64,000 nt of DNA from Ga0077555 sp963761475 (lineage in GTDB: Bacteria > Pseudomonadota > Alphaproteobacteria > Rhizobiales > Hyphomicrobiaceae): NCBI GenBank assembly GCA_963761475.1, contig CAVXGT010000019.1, positions 62,001-126,000 of the forward strand, read 5' to 3'. This document shows positions 43,850 through 51,725 of the stretch, piece after piece (positions within the stretch are counted from its first letter, which is position 1; every line of letters begins with the position of its first letter). Below the pieces are notes generated by a model. That model made no database searches. It saw only the letters and a program-made list of their open reading frames with translations, and was not told where the DNA came from. A program made the position numbers and the translations under genes.

Positions 43850-44479
43850 AAAAATTGGCCGGAGCAGCGGCAGCCCCGGCCAAAATTATGACTCGAACCA
43901 GACGAAGAGCAACTCGAGCGTGGCTCAGGCGCCGGAGCCGCTCAATTGTCCTATTCGCGAAAAAGCGTCCGATCCCCTCACCTTGGGCGGTGCGAGTATC
44001 CGACCGGCGTGAAAGCCCACGAGCCCAGGAGCCGAGGGGGACCATTTCAGGTCGACCACGGCGCTAAGCCGCCTCTCGAACAGAGGGCCACATCCACCAA
44101 TCGCTTTCCGGTCTCTTTCTGGCCAGCATCAGGCCGACAGCGCAAGATTTGTGGTTCGCTGTCGGCAACGCGCCATTTTATGCCGGATCGGGGCATCTTG
44201 CCGGGCCGTCGAGGTCTGGAAGCGAACAAGGCTACCAGGACGAACGGCACAGCTAGTGGTTGTATCGGTCCACCTCCTCGGTGTTGTTGAATAGAGGAAT
44301 CACGCGATACTAAAGATGCTAATAAGGGGTCCGACCCGCGGTTGTCACTCGAAGCGGCGGATTTGACAGTGCAGGTCCCTGATTCGAAATGTCTTCCGTG
44401 CCGAGGTTGTTGCCCATCGGACACTCGTGGCCGGGGGCGGGCTACACATATGCAACTCCCAGCCGTCGAGTAGAGAGCG
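43850..44479. other. 630-bp gene-free region, less GC-rich, with a 10-bp-arm hairpin
   Basis: No convincing gene; short open frames on both strands have no recognisable protein. It contains a stem-loop at 44133-44166 and, just before aroC, an A/T-rich stretch that may hold the aroC promoter. Confidence 0.5.
44133..44166. other. stem-loop with perfect 10-bp arms
   Basis: GCCGACAGCG (44133-44142) pairs perfectly with CGCTGTCGGC (44157-44166) around a 14-base loop. No T-tract follows, so it is not a simple terminator; it could be a protein site or part of an unrecognised RNA. Confidence 0.6.
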
Positions 44480-45610
44480 ATGTCATTCAATACCTTTGGT
44501 CACACTCTTCGGGTCACCACCTGGGGTGAGAGCCACGGGCCCGCCATCGGATGCGTGATCGACGGCTGTCCGCCACGTATCGAGATCACCGCAGCGGATA
44601 TCCAGGCCGAGCTCGACCGCCGCCGTCCCGGCCAATCGCGCCATACAACCCAGCGGCGCGAGCCGGACACCGTGCGTATCCTGTCGGGCGTCATGGACGG
44701 TCCCGACGGCCGCCAGCTCACCACGGGAACGCCGATTTCGCTTGTCATCGACAATGTCGATCAGCGCTCGCGCGACTATGGCGACATCGCCTCGAAATTC
44801 CGCCCGGGACATGCCGACTTCACCTACATGGAAAAATACGGCATCCGCGACTATCGTGGCGGTGGTCGCTCCTCGGCCCGCGAAACGGCCATGCGCGTGG
44901 CTGCCGGCGCCGTCGCCCGGCGAATCATGCCAACGGTCACCATCCGCGCCGCTCTCATTCAGATCGGGCCGCATACCATCGACCGCCAGCGCTGGAGCTG
45001 GGAGGAGACCAGCCGAAACCCATTCTTCTGCCCCGATCCCGTCGCTGCGGCCCAGTGGGAAAGCTATCTCGACGCCGTCCGCAAGGCCGGATCGTCCGCC
45101 GGCGCCGTCATCGAGGTCGTTGCCGAAGGCGTGCCGGCCGGTTGGGGGGCGCCGCTCTATGCCAAGCTCGACCAGGACCTGGCCTCGGCCCTCATGAGCA
45201 TAAATGCCGTCAAGGGTGTCGAGATCGGCGACGGCTTTGGGGCGGCGGCTCTTTCCGGTGAGGACAACGCCGACGAGATGCGCATGGGCAACGACGGCCG
45301 ACCCGTGTTCCTGTCCAACCACGCCGGCGGTATCCTCGGTGGCATCTCTACCGGTCAGCCCGTAATCGCCCGCTTCGCCGTCAAGCCTACGTCTTCGATC
45401 CTGCAGCCGCGGCGCACCATCGACACCGCCGGCAACGACACCGAGATCATCACCAAGGGCCGGCACGATCCCTGTGTCGGCATTCGTGCGGTGCCTGTCG
45501 GCGAAGCCATGATGGCCCTCGTCCTGGCCGATCACTTCCTGCGCCACCGCGCCCAGATGGGCGAGCGCAGCGGCGATCAACCGGCACCGGCTGGGCTGGA
45601 AAAGGGCTGA
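44480..45610 (+). CDS. aroC: chorismate synthase
   Basis: 376-residue chorismate synthase, which converts EPSP to chorismate with reduced FMN. All family motifs are present: FGHTLRVTTWGESHGPAIGCVIDGCPP at the start, RRRPGQSRHTTQR, GRSSARET, and the His/Arg-rich FMN-binding segment near the C-terminus (RHDPCVGIRAVPV). Length is normal with a slightly extended C-terminus. Its stop overlaps the start of the next gene by one base (TGATG), so they are coupled. It is isolated from other aro genes. Its coding strand uses more C-ending codons than the genes before 43 kb. Confidence 0.95.
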   Translation: MSFNTFGHTLRVTTWGESHGPAIGCVIDGCPPRIEITAADIQAELDRRRPGQSRHTTQRREPDTVRILSGVMDGPDGRQLTTGTPISLVIDNVDQRSRDYGDIASKFRPGHADFTYMEKYGIRDYRGGGRSSARETAMRVAAGAVARRIMPTVTIRAALIQIGPHTIDRQRWSWEETSRNPFFCPDPVAAAQWESYLDAVRKAGSSAGAVIEVVAEGVPAGWGAPLYAKLDQDLASALMSINAVKGVEIGDGFGAAALSGEDNADEMRMGNDGRPVFLSNHAGGILGGISTGQPVIARFAVKPTSSILQPRRTIDTAGNDTEIITKGRHDPCVGIRAVPVGEAMMALVLADHFLRHRAQMGERSGDQPAPAGLEKG

Positions 45611-46098
45611 TGCCCGCCGACGTGACGGCCATTGCCGCGAGGCTCGCTGCGATGCCGGACTTTTCCTGGCGGGCGAGCCCACTCGTGCCGGACTTTCCCG
45701 ACACTGCGCCGCTAATCGTGTTCGACGGCGTCTGCGTCCTGTGCTCGGGCTTTGCCCGCTTCGTCGCCCGCCACGATACCGCCGCCCAATTCCGCTTTAC
45801 CGCTGCCCAATCGCCCCTCGGCCAGGCTCTCTACCGCCACTTCGGGCTCGATCCCGTCAACTATGAGACCAATCTTCTCATCGCTGATGGCCGCGCCTTT
45901 GCCAAATTGGCCGCATTCACCGGCATCATGCGCCGGCTGGGCCGCCCCTGGTCGATGGCCGCGGTGGCGGACCGGTTGCCCGCTAGCGCCAGCGATACGA
46001 TCTACGACTGGATTGCGCGCAATCGCTATCGCGCATTCGGACGGCGCGAGACCTGCATTCTGCCCGACGCCACTTGGCGCCAGCGGATGATCGATTAG
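45610..46098 (+). CDS. thiol-disulfide oxidoreductase DCC family (DUF393)
   Basis: 162-residue protein of the DCC family, named for its Asp-x2-Cys-x2-Cys motif: here FDGVCVLCSGF near residue 41. The rest follows the family: FRFTAAQSPLG, a conserved HFGLDPVNYET and the C-terminal YDWIARNRYRAFGR segment. The role is presumed thiol-redox, but no partner is known. Its start is fused to the aroC stop (TGATG). The third gene of this block follows 28 bp later, so the three may be one operon. There is no signal peptide. Confidence 0.85.
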   Translation: MPADVTAIAARLAAMPDFSWRASPLVPDFPDTAPLIVFDGVCVLCSGFARFVARHDTAAQFRFTAAQSPLGQALYRHFGLDPVNYETNLLIADGRAFAKLAAFTGIMRRLGRPWSMAAVADRLPASASDTIYDWIARNRYRAFGRRETCILPDATWRQRMID

Positions 46099-46126
46099 TC
46101 TGACGAACAGAAAGGACGACGGCGAC

Positions 46127-46852
46127 ATGGCCGCCAAGGATCAAGTCAAAGCATTGGTATTCGATGTCTTCGGAACGGTAGTCGACTGGCGCGAGAGCAC
46201 CATCCGTGAGTTGACCGCCTTCGGTAAGGGCCGCGGCTTCTCGCATGACTGGGCAAAGTTTGCCGACGACTGGCGCGGCATGTACCAGCCCGCCATGGAG
46301 GAGGTGCGCTCGGGCCGGCGCTCCTGGACCATCCTCGACGATCTTCACCGCGAAAGCCTCACCAGACTGTTGGAGCGCAACAACATCCGCGGTCTCTCGC
46401 CTCACGAGATCGAGCACCTGACGACGATCTGGCACCGCCTCGATCCCTGGCCGGATGTGGTTGAGGGCCTGCGCCGGTTGAAATCGCGCTACATCATCGG
46501 CACGCTTTCCAACGGCAATACGGGCTTGCTGGTTCGCATGGCCAAGCGCGCGAACCTGCCCTGGGACGTGATCCTCGGCGCTGAGACTGCACGCGCCTAC
46601 AAGCCCATGCCCGAGGCCTACCTGCGCAATGCGGCCCTCCTCAATCTCGAACCGTCGCAGATGATGCTGGTCGCTGCCCACAACAACGATCTCAAGGCCG
46701 CTGCCAGCGTCGGCTACCGCGCGGCCTTCGTCGTGCGCCCCAGCGAGTTCGGTGCCAGCCAGGCGATCGACCTCACGGCCGATCGCGATTGGGATGTGGT
46801 GACCGACAGCTTCATCGGTCTCGCCGAGGCCATCGGGTGCCCGCGGCGCTAA
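46127..46852 (+). CDS. haloacid dehalogenase type II
   Basis: 241-residue HAD-superfamily enzyme of the L-2-haloacid dehalogenase type. Motif I FDVFGTVVDW places the nucleophile Asp at 13; Arg/Ser residues of motif II are in GTLSNGNTG; the Lys of motif III is in RAYKPMPEAY and the AAHNNDL segment is the typical motif IV of this branch. An AGAAAGGA ribosome site precedes the start. Activity could be dehalogenation of 2-haloacids or a phosphatase; the sequence favours the former. It is last in the aroC-DCC-HAD row. Confidence 0.85.
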   Translation: MAAKDQVKALVFDVFGTVVDWRESTIRELTAFGKGRGFSHDWAKFADDWRGMYQPAMEEVRSGRRSWTILDDLHRESLTRLLERNNIRGLSPHEIEHLTTIWHRLDPWPDVVEGLRRLKSRYIIGTLSNGNTGLLVRMAKRANLPWDVILGAETARAYKPMPEAYLRNAALLNLEPSQMMLVAAHNNDLKAAASVGYRAAFVVRPSEFGASQAIDLTADRDWDVVTDSFIGLAEAIGCPRR

Positions 46853-46879
46853 GTGTTGTCGCTCACGGGGATGTTGGTT

Positions 46880-46905
46880 CCGCTCACGGCGCGCATCGCG
46901 CTGCC
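46880..46905 (+). repeat. dispersed 26-bp intergenic repeat, copy 3
   Basis: Core CTCACGGCGCGCATCGCGC followed by TGCC, nearly identical to the copy at 24914 (two mismatches over 24 bases). It lies 28 bases after the HAD gene stop. Confidence 0.6.
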
Positions 46906-46963
46906 AGGGCAGCGCTGCGCCTCCGCGGGGGCGCCGCTTACGGCGGGCCGCGGTTGCGGCCTT

Positions 46964-46995
46964 CGCCAATCGTGCGAGGGGTCGCACGATTGGCG
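46964..46995. repeat. perfect hairpin, 14-bp arms and GGGG loop
   Basis: CGCCAATCGTGCGA (46964-46977), loop GGGG, then TCGCACGATTGGCG (46982-46995), a perfect inverted repeat. No T-tract follows. It sits between two copies of the 26-bp dispersed repeat. Confidence 0.8.
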
Positions 46996-47041
46996 CTCAG
47001 TGAGTATGCCCCGCGACCGGACTGGGTTAGGGCTGTTGGTT

Positions 47042-47064
47042 TCGCTCACGGCGCGTATCGCACG
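47042..47064 (+). repeat. dispersed intergenic repeat, copy 4 (truncated)
   Basis: Reads TCGCTCACGGCGCGTATCGC then ACG; it matches the first 20 bases of the other copies and then diverges. Confidence 0.55.
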
Positions 47065-47541
47065 AAGCGTTCGTCGTCCAAGCGCTGCCATCTCCGCTGT
47101 CCCCGAGGACACGAAGGATACCAAGAGCAACGGGGCCGGCGGAGCGATCGGGCCTCGGATCTGACTTCTGCGTGGGATGCGGCCGCGACCGCTCCGCTGT
47201 GCGCGACGGGGGTGGTCCCCCTTTACGGACGACACGTCCACCGGCTTGGCGTCACCTGGCCACCAGGCCCGGGCCGCGTTGCCAACGCACGCTTGGATTC
47301 ACCGCGGGCCGCCGCGCATCCTGATCGAACGGCTGCCGTTACGACTGCTGCCATGGCCACTCGCGACCGCATGGCAGCGGCGGTGTCCTCCGGTGACGGC
47401 TGAGTGCCACCTTCGACTATCCGACGCACGTCCGCTTCGCCTCAGTCTCCCAGCTCGAGTCCCGGGGCCCCGAAAATGAAGCGGACTGGCGAAGCATAAT
47501 CCAGCTTGCGCGCCCGGGGATAAGTTGCCGGCTCGATCGCC

Positions 47542-48654
47542 TCACGCTTCGGCCCGGGCGTCGTGCAAAGCCTGCTCGAGCGCCTCGCCGAACACGGCGA
47601 GATCGTCGGCCTTGCCCGCCGAGACGCGGATGCAGCGGTCCTGAGGTGCCACGAACGGCATGCGCACGAACACGCCCCGCTGCACGAGGCCTGTCAGCAC
47701 CCGTTTGGCAAACGCCCCGTCGCGCTTGCAATCGATGGTGACGAAGTTGGTGGCGCTCGGCAGCGGTTCGAGATCGTGCGCCCGCGCAATGCGCCCGATC
47801 TCTGCCCGCGCCTCCTCGACCCAGCCCCGCACCTGGCCGATCCAGGCCTCGTCCGCCAATGCTGCGAGCGCGCCGGCCTGGGCGATGCGGTTGACGCCGA
47901 AGTGGTTGCGCACCTTGTTGAAGGCAAGCGCCAGCTCGCTGTGTGCGATGCCGTAGGCGACGCGTGCGCCCGCCATGCCATGCGCCTTGGAAAAGGTACG
48001 GAAGCGGATCACCTGCGGGTTGGTGACGTCGATCGGCGGTGCCAACCCGTCGGGCGCAAACTCGATATAGGCTTCGTCGAGGATCAGCACGGTCTCCTCG
48101 GGGAGTGCTGCGATCATCTCTTGCACTGCCGCCGCCTCATGCCAACTTCCCATGGGGTTGTCGGGGTTGGCGAAATAGATCAGCGGCGCGCGTGTCTCCC
48201 GCGCCTTGGCTATCAGCGCGGCAGGGTCCTCGCGATCGCCAAGATAGGGCACGGTCTCGAGCCTGCCGCCAAAACCGGCGACATGGAAGTTGAAGGTCGG
48301 ATAGGCGCCAAGCGACGTGACGACGCTGTTACCCGGTTCGACCAGCATGCGCACGAGATAGCCGAGCAGGCTGTCGATCCCTTCCCCCACTACGATATTG
48401 TCGGTTGCAACGCCGTGATGACGGGCCAGCGCCGCCTTCAGATCGTGGTTTTCTGGATCACAGTAGCGCCAGATGTCGGCGGCCGCCGCCTGCATTGCCG
48501 CAATCGCTTTGGGTGATGGCCCGAACACGCTCTCGTTGGCGCCGATCCGCGCCCGAAAGACCTCGCCGCGCTGGCGCTCCTGCGTCTCCGGCCCGACGAA
48601 TGGCACCGTGGACGGCAACGACTGCACCAGTGGCGTGAATGGTAAGCGCGACAT
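47542..48654 (-). CDS. HisC-like PLP aminotransferase
   Basis: 370-residue fold type I aminotransferase of the histidinol-phosphate/aromatic aminotransferase group. Landmarks: ANESVFGPSP near 46-55, LGAYPTFNFH for ring stacking, NPDNPMGSW, the Asp in LILDEAYIEF, and Schiff-base Lys in FRTFSKAHGMAGARVAYGI followed by the phosphate-binding Arg. GGAGAG precedes ATG 48654; the 16 residues before it are not conserved. True hisC usually lies in a his operon; this copy has none nearby, so a broader substrate is possible. It is the only minus-strand gene in the C-rich block. Confidence 0.85.
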   Translation of the reverse strand: MSRLPFTPLVQSLPSTVPFVGPETQERQRGEVFRARIGANESVFGPSPKAIAAMQAAAADIWRYCDPENHDLKAALARHHGVATDNIVVGEGIDSLLGYLVRMLVEPGNSVVTSLGAYPTFNFHVAGFGGRLETVPYLGDREDPAALIAKARETRAPLIYFANPDNPMGSWHEAAAVQEMIAALPEETVLILDEAYIEFAPDGLAPPIDVTNPQVIRFRTFSKAHGMAGARVAYGIAHSELALAFNKVRNHFGVNRIAQAGALAALADEAWIGQVRGWVEEARAEIGRIARAHDLEPLPSATNFVTIDCKRDGAFAKRVLTGLVQRGVFVRMPFVAPQDRCIRVSAGKADDLAVFGEALEQALHDARAEA

Positions 48655-48851
48655 GCAAACTGCTCTCCGAGCCGATCCTGCTCCAAAGAGGCGCCCAGGC
48701 ATGGCAGCTCATGCGGCTCAAGGGCCTCCGGGACGCACCGCTGGCTCGTTCGAGCGCGTCCCGAAATCTCTCTTAGAGCCTGATCGGCTGGGGTGGAAGC
48801 GTCCTCGTTTCAGGAGATGGCGGCCAGCTATTCCCTGAGCAAAAACGTGGG

Positions 48852-49445
48852 CTAGAGCCAGGACACCTTGCCGCCAGCCAGGACCATGATCTTGTCCTGG
48901 GGAACCTCGAGCTCGGTGATCTCAGGGCCGGACATGCCGAGCACGAGGCCGCGCAGGGCCCGGCTGACGGCGCCGTGGGAGGCAACGACGGTGTCGGCTT
49001 CGACCTCGGCGAGCCAGGGGGCGATGCGGTCGGTCAACATGCGGTAGCTTTCGCCGCCGACCGGGCACCAGCCCCACTTGTCGCGGAGGCGGGCGGCGAA
49101 GCCGTCAGGATCGAGGCTCGGCAGTTCGCTCCACAGCTTGCCTTCCCAATGGCCGTAGTGCTGCTCGACGAGGCGGGTGTCGCGCCGGAAGCCATCCGGC
49201 TCCAGGCCCATAGCGTCGCGGGCGATCTGCATGGTTTCGGAGGCGCGCGACATCGGGCTTGCGACGTAGTCGAGACTGGATTTGAGAGGGCCCAGATGCT
49301 CGCCCAGCACGCGCCCGTTGCGGGCGGCCTGGCCGCGACCCTTCTCATTCAGGGGAATGTCGGTCTGGCCCTGGTAACGCTGGACTGCGTTCCAATCGGT
49401 TTCGCCGTGGCGAAGGAAATAGAGGGTGACGCCGTCGCGCAGCAT
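48852..49445 (-). CDS. histidine phosphatase family protein
   Basis: 197-residue phosphoglycerate-mutase-like phosphatase. The catalytic motif FLRHGETDWN is at 10-19 with nucleophile His13; the second Arg/Glu set is in GHWEGKLWSELP, and the distal His in VVASHGAVSRAL. Typical of broad-specificity phosphatases such as GpmB/CobC-like; no cofactor-dependent mutase insertion is evident. It shares a leftward direction with the MDR gene, and its start lies 9 bp beyond that gene's stop. It therefore probably belongs to the same operon. The substrate is unknown. Confidence 0.85.
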   Translation of the reverse strand: MLRDGVTLYFLRHGETDWNAVQRYQGQTDIPLNEKGRGQAARNGRVLGEHLGPLKSSLDYVASPMSRASETMQIARDAMGLEPDGFRRDTRLVEQHYGHWEGKLWSELPSLDPDGFAARLRDKWGWCPVGGESYRMLTDRIAPWLAEVEADTVVASHGAVSRALRGLVLGMSGPEITELEVPQDKIMVLAGGKVSWL

Positions 49446-49453
49446 GGTTTGGC

Positions 49454-50461
49454 TCAGACCTTGAGTATCAACTTACCGGTGTTGCCGCCGGTATAGAGCA
49501 GGTTCAGCGTGTCGACAAAGGCTTCGAGACCACCGGTTCGCACGTCCTCGCGCATGTGCAGGCGGCCGGCACGATGCCAGGCCGCCAGTTCGCCGATCGC
49601 CTCGGGGATGCGGGGGGCCCAATCCGTGACGATGAGACCCTGCAGGCGGAGGCGCTGGGAAAGAATGGTGCGGAAATTCTTGGGCCCGACGGGCATCTCG
49701 CGGGCGTTGTAGGCGGAGATCATGCCGCACAATGCAATCCGGCCGAAGACGTTCATGTGGGGCAGGACGGCATCGAGGACGTCGCCGCCGACGTTCTCGA
49801 AATTGATGTCGATGCCTTTCGGGCAGGCCTCGGCGAGGCGGGCGCGGAGGTCGCCGGCCTTGTAGTCGATGCAGGCGTCGAAGCCGAGGGTGTCAGTGAC
49901 GTAGCGGCACTTCTCAGGCCCACCAGCTATGCCGACGGCGCGGCAGCCCTTGATCCGGGCAATCTGTCCGACGATGGAGCCGACGGCGCCGGAGGCTGCG
50001 GAGACGACCACCGTCTCGCCCTCCTTGGGCTGGCCGACCTCGAGAAGTCCGAAGTAAGCGGTCCAGCCGGGCATACCGAGGCCGCCGATCCAGCGCTCGA
50101 GCGGGGCCAGTGTGGTGTCGGCCTTGATGACGCGGGAGCGCGCCTTGACGACCGCATACTGCTGCACGCCGAAGGTGCCGGCAACGGCGTCGCCGACGTT
50201 GTAGCCCTCGGCGTTGGAGGCCTCGACGATGCCGGCGGAATAAGCGCGCATGGCCTCGCCGATGGCGACGGGGGGCATGTAGGAACGGGTGTCATTGACC
50301 CAGCCGCGCATGGCGGGATCGCACGAGATGTAGCCGATCTTGACGCGGATCTCGCCGGGGCCGGGCTCGGCCAGCGGGGTTTCGACGAGGCGGAAGCAGT
50401 CGGGCGTGATCAGGCCGGGGGGTGGCCGCTTGGCCAGGGTCACCTGCAGGTTGGTCGTCAT
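49454..50461 (-). CDS. NADP-dependent MDR oxidoreductase (zinc-free, curcumin/leukotriene reductase-like)
   Basis: 336-residue zinc-independent medium-chain dehydrogenase. No zinc Cys/His set is present. Typical marks are DPAMRGWVND, the GMPGWTAYFGLLEVGQPKEGE region and VVSAASGAVGSIVGQIA, the NADP Rossmann motif, followed by NFENVGGDVLDAVLP. The family reduces alpha,beta-unsaturated ketones. The open frame to 50986 extends antisense to the MaoC gene and is not coding; the start at 50461 (TTCGAAGAGGC upstream) fits homologues. It is divergent from the MaoC pair. Confidence 0.9.
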   Translation of the reverse strand: MTTNLQVTLAKRPPPGLITPDCFRLVETPLAEPGPGEIRVKIGYISCDPAMRGWVNDTRSYMPPVAIGEAMRAYSAGIVEASNAEGYNVGDAVAGTFGVQQYAVVKARSRVIKADTTLAPLERWIGGLGMPGWTAYFGLLEVGQPKEGETVVVSAASGAVGSIVGQIARIKGCRAVGIAGGPEKCRYVTDTLGFDACIDYKAGDLRARLAEACPKGIDINFENVGGDVLDAVLPHMNVFGRIALCGMISAYNAREMPVGPKNFRTILSQRLRLQGLIVTDWAPRIPEAIGELAAWHRAGRLHMREDVRTGGLEAFVDTLNLLYTGGNTGKLILKV

Positions 50462-50596
50462 GAGGAGCCTCTTCGAGCGGTCGCTGGCGTCAAGGATAGG
50501 GCGGGGCGCGAGGCCGGAAACCGATATCGCGTCGCTGACAAGCAGGGGAGGCCATGCGATAGACAGGCGCAATGGCAAATCAGCAGGGGTGGACCG

Positions 50597-51097
50597 ATGA
50601 CGGCTCACGATCCGGCCAAGCGCCACTTCGAGGACATCGAGGTCGGCCGGCCGCTTACCTACGGCGCCTACGAGGTGACGCGCGAGGAGATTTTCGCCTT
50701 CGCGCACGCCTATGATCCGCAACCGCATCACATCGATGAGGAAGCCGCCAAGCTGTCGCTGGTAAAGGGGCTGTGCGCGTCGGGATGGCATACGTGCGCA
50801 ATGTTCATGCGGATGCTTGCCGACGGCATGCTGGCGGATTGCGCCGCTCTTGGCGCCTCGGCGATCGACGAGGTGAAATGGAAGCGGCCGGTGCGACCGG
50901 GGCATATCCTGAAAGCGCGCTCGACGTGTGTCGGCAAGCGGCTGATGCGATCGCGTGACGGTGTCGGCATCTGCTCGATGCAGCATGAGATCCTGAACCA
51001 GGACGACGAGCTGCTGATGACGATGGAGAACGCCTTCTTCATCGCGGTGCGCGATCCGAAAGCGGTGGCTGCTGCGGCAGCGGAGGCGAAGCCATGA
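50597..51097 (+). CDS. MaoC-like hotdog dehydratase, first of a pair
   Basis: 166-residue hotdog-fold protein of the MaoC dehydratase-like family. The hydratase motif region reads FAHAYDPQPHHIDEEAA near 39-55 (Asp and His of the active site), followed by GLCASGWHTCAMFMRML and the hot-dog helix and sheet. AGGGG precedes ATG 50597. Its stop overlaps the start of the second MaoC gene (ATGA), so the two are made together and may form a heterodimer, as known for two-subunit R-hydratases. It may hydrate an enoyl-CoA. The substrate is not defined. Confidence 0.85.
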   Translation: MTAHDPAKRHFEDIEVGRPLTYGAYEVTREEIFAFAHAYDPQPHHIDEEAAKLSLVKGLCASGWHTCAMFMRMLADGMLADCAALGASAIDEVKWKRPVRPGHILKARSTCVGKRLMRSRDGVGICSMQHEILNQDDELLMTMENAFFIAVRDPKAVAAAAAEAKP

Positions 51098-51582
51098 GCA
51101 CGTGGTTCGAGGATCTGGAGCTCGGGCTGGTGGCCGAGCTCGGCCGGCACACGTTCGAGGCGCCCGAGATCAAGGCGTTCGCGCGCCAGTATGATCCACA
51201 GCCCTTCCATCTCGACGAGGCGGCGGCGCGCAATTCGTTGTTTGGCGCCTTGTGCGCGTCGGGGTGGCATACCGCGTCGGTCTACACGGGCATGAACATT
51301 CGCGCGCGGCTGGCGCGCGAGGCGGAAGCGGTGGCGCGCGGCGAGGAGCTGGCGCGCTGGGGACCGTCGCCAGGATTCAAGGGGCTCAAGTGGCCGAAGC
51401 CTGTATTTGCCGGCGACACCGTCAGTTATCGCCAGACGATTGCCGAGCTTGCCGACTTTCGTAACCGACCGGAGCGGGGCATGCTGGTGACGCTCGGTGA
51501 AGGCTTCAACCAGAACGGCGAGCTGGTTTTCCAGGTGACCGGGCAAATCCTGGTGCCGCGCAGGACGCCGCTCAGTGGGTGA
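51094..51582 (+). CDS. MaoC-like hotdog dehydratase, second of a pair
   Basis: 162-residue MaoC-like protein paralogous to the gene before it. The matching active-site region is FARQYDPQPFHLDEAAARNSLFG near 30-52, then GALCASGWHTASVYTGMN. The pair share the same core but differ in the C-terminal half. The ATG lies inside the stop of the first gene, giving tight coupling. The N-terminus reads STWFEDLELGLVAEL. A role in beta-oxidation or a dicarboxylic-CoA pathway is plausible from family; no thiolase or CoA-ligase gene is adjacent. Confidence 0.85.
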   Translation: MSTWFEDLELGLVAELGRHTFEAPEIKAFARQYDPQPFHLDEAAARNSLFGALCASGWHTASVYTGMNIRARLAREAEAVARGEELARWGPSPGFKGLKWPKPVFAGDTVSYRQTIAELADFRNRPERGMLVTLGEGFNQNGELVFQVTGQILVPRRTPLSG

Positions 51583-51725
51583 TAGTGGCAGATGAGATAC
51601 CCTCGCGGGCGGGTGAATGCGCGGCTGCGCTAAAGTGCTGGCATGTCCTATTGCAGTCACTATGGTATCGCCGTCGCCTGACTAAAGTTGGCGGTTGAGT
51701 GAATGCAACAAGGAGGCGTTTGTTC

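Larger units (their letters stand above)
46853..47541. other. 690-bp repeat-bearing gene-free region
   Basis: No recognisable gene; short open frames give arginine- and alanine-rich peptides with no family. It carries two copies of the 26-bp dispersed repeat (46880 and 47042) and a long perfect hairpin between them (46964-46995). Confidence 0.7.

Noticed and set aside
43850..44479. Possible tRNA suggested by a TTCGAATC-like T-arm in the gap before aroC
   Set aside because: No matching acceptor, D or anticodon stems could be folded around it.
16810..47180. Shared TCTGCGTGGGAT string near 16818 and 47167
   Set aside because: A 12-base match is expected many times by chance in 64 kb and the flanks do not align.
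46853..47541. Short plus-strand open frames after the HAD gene
   Set aside because: Their peptides are basic and Ala-rich with no family likeness, and they overlap repeats and the hairpin.
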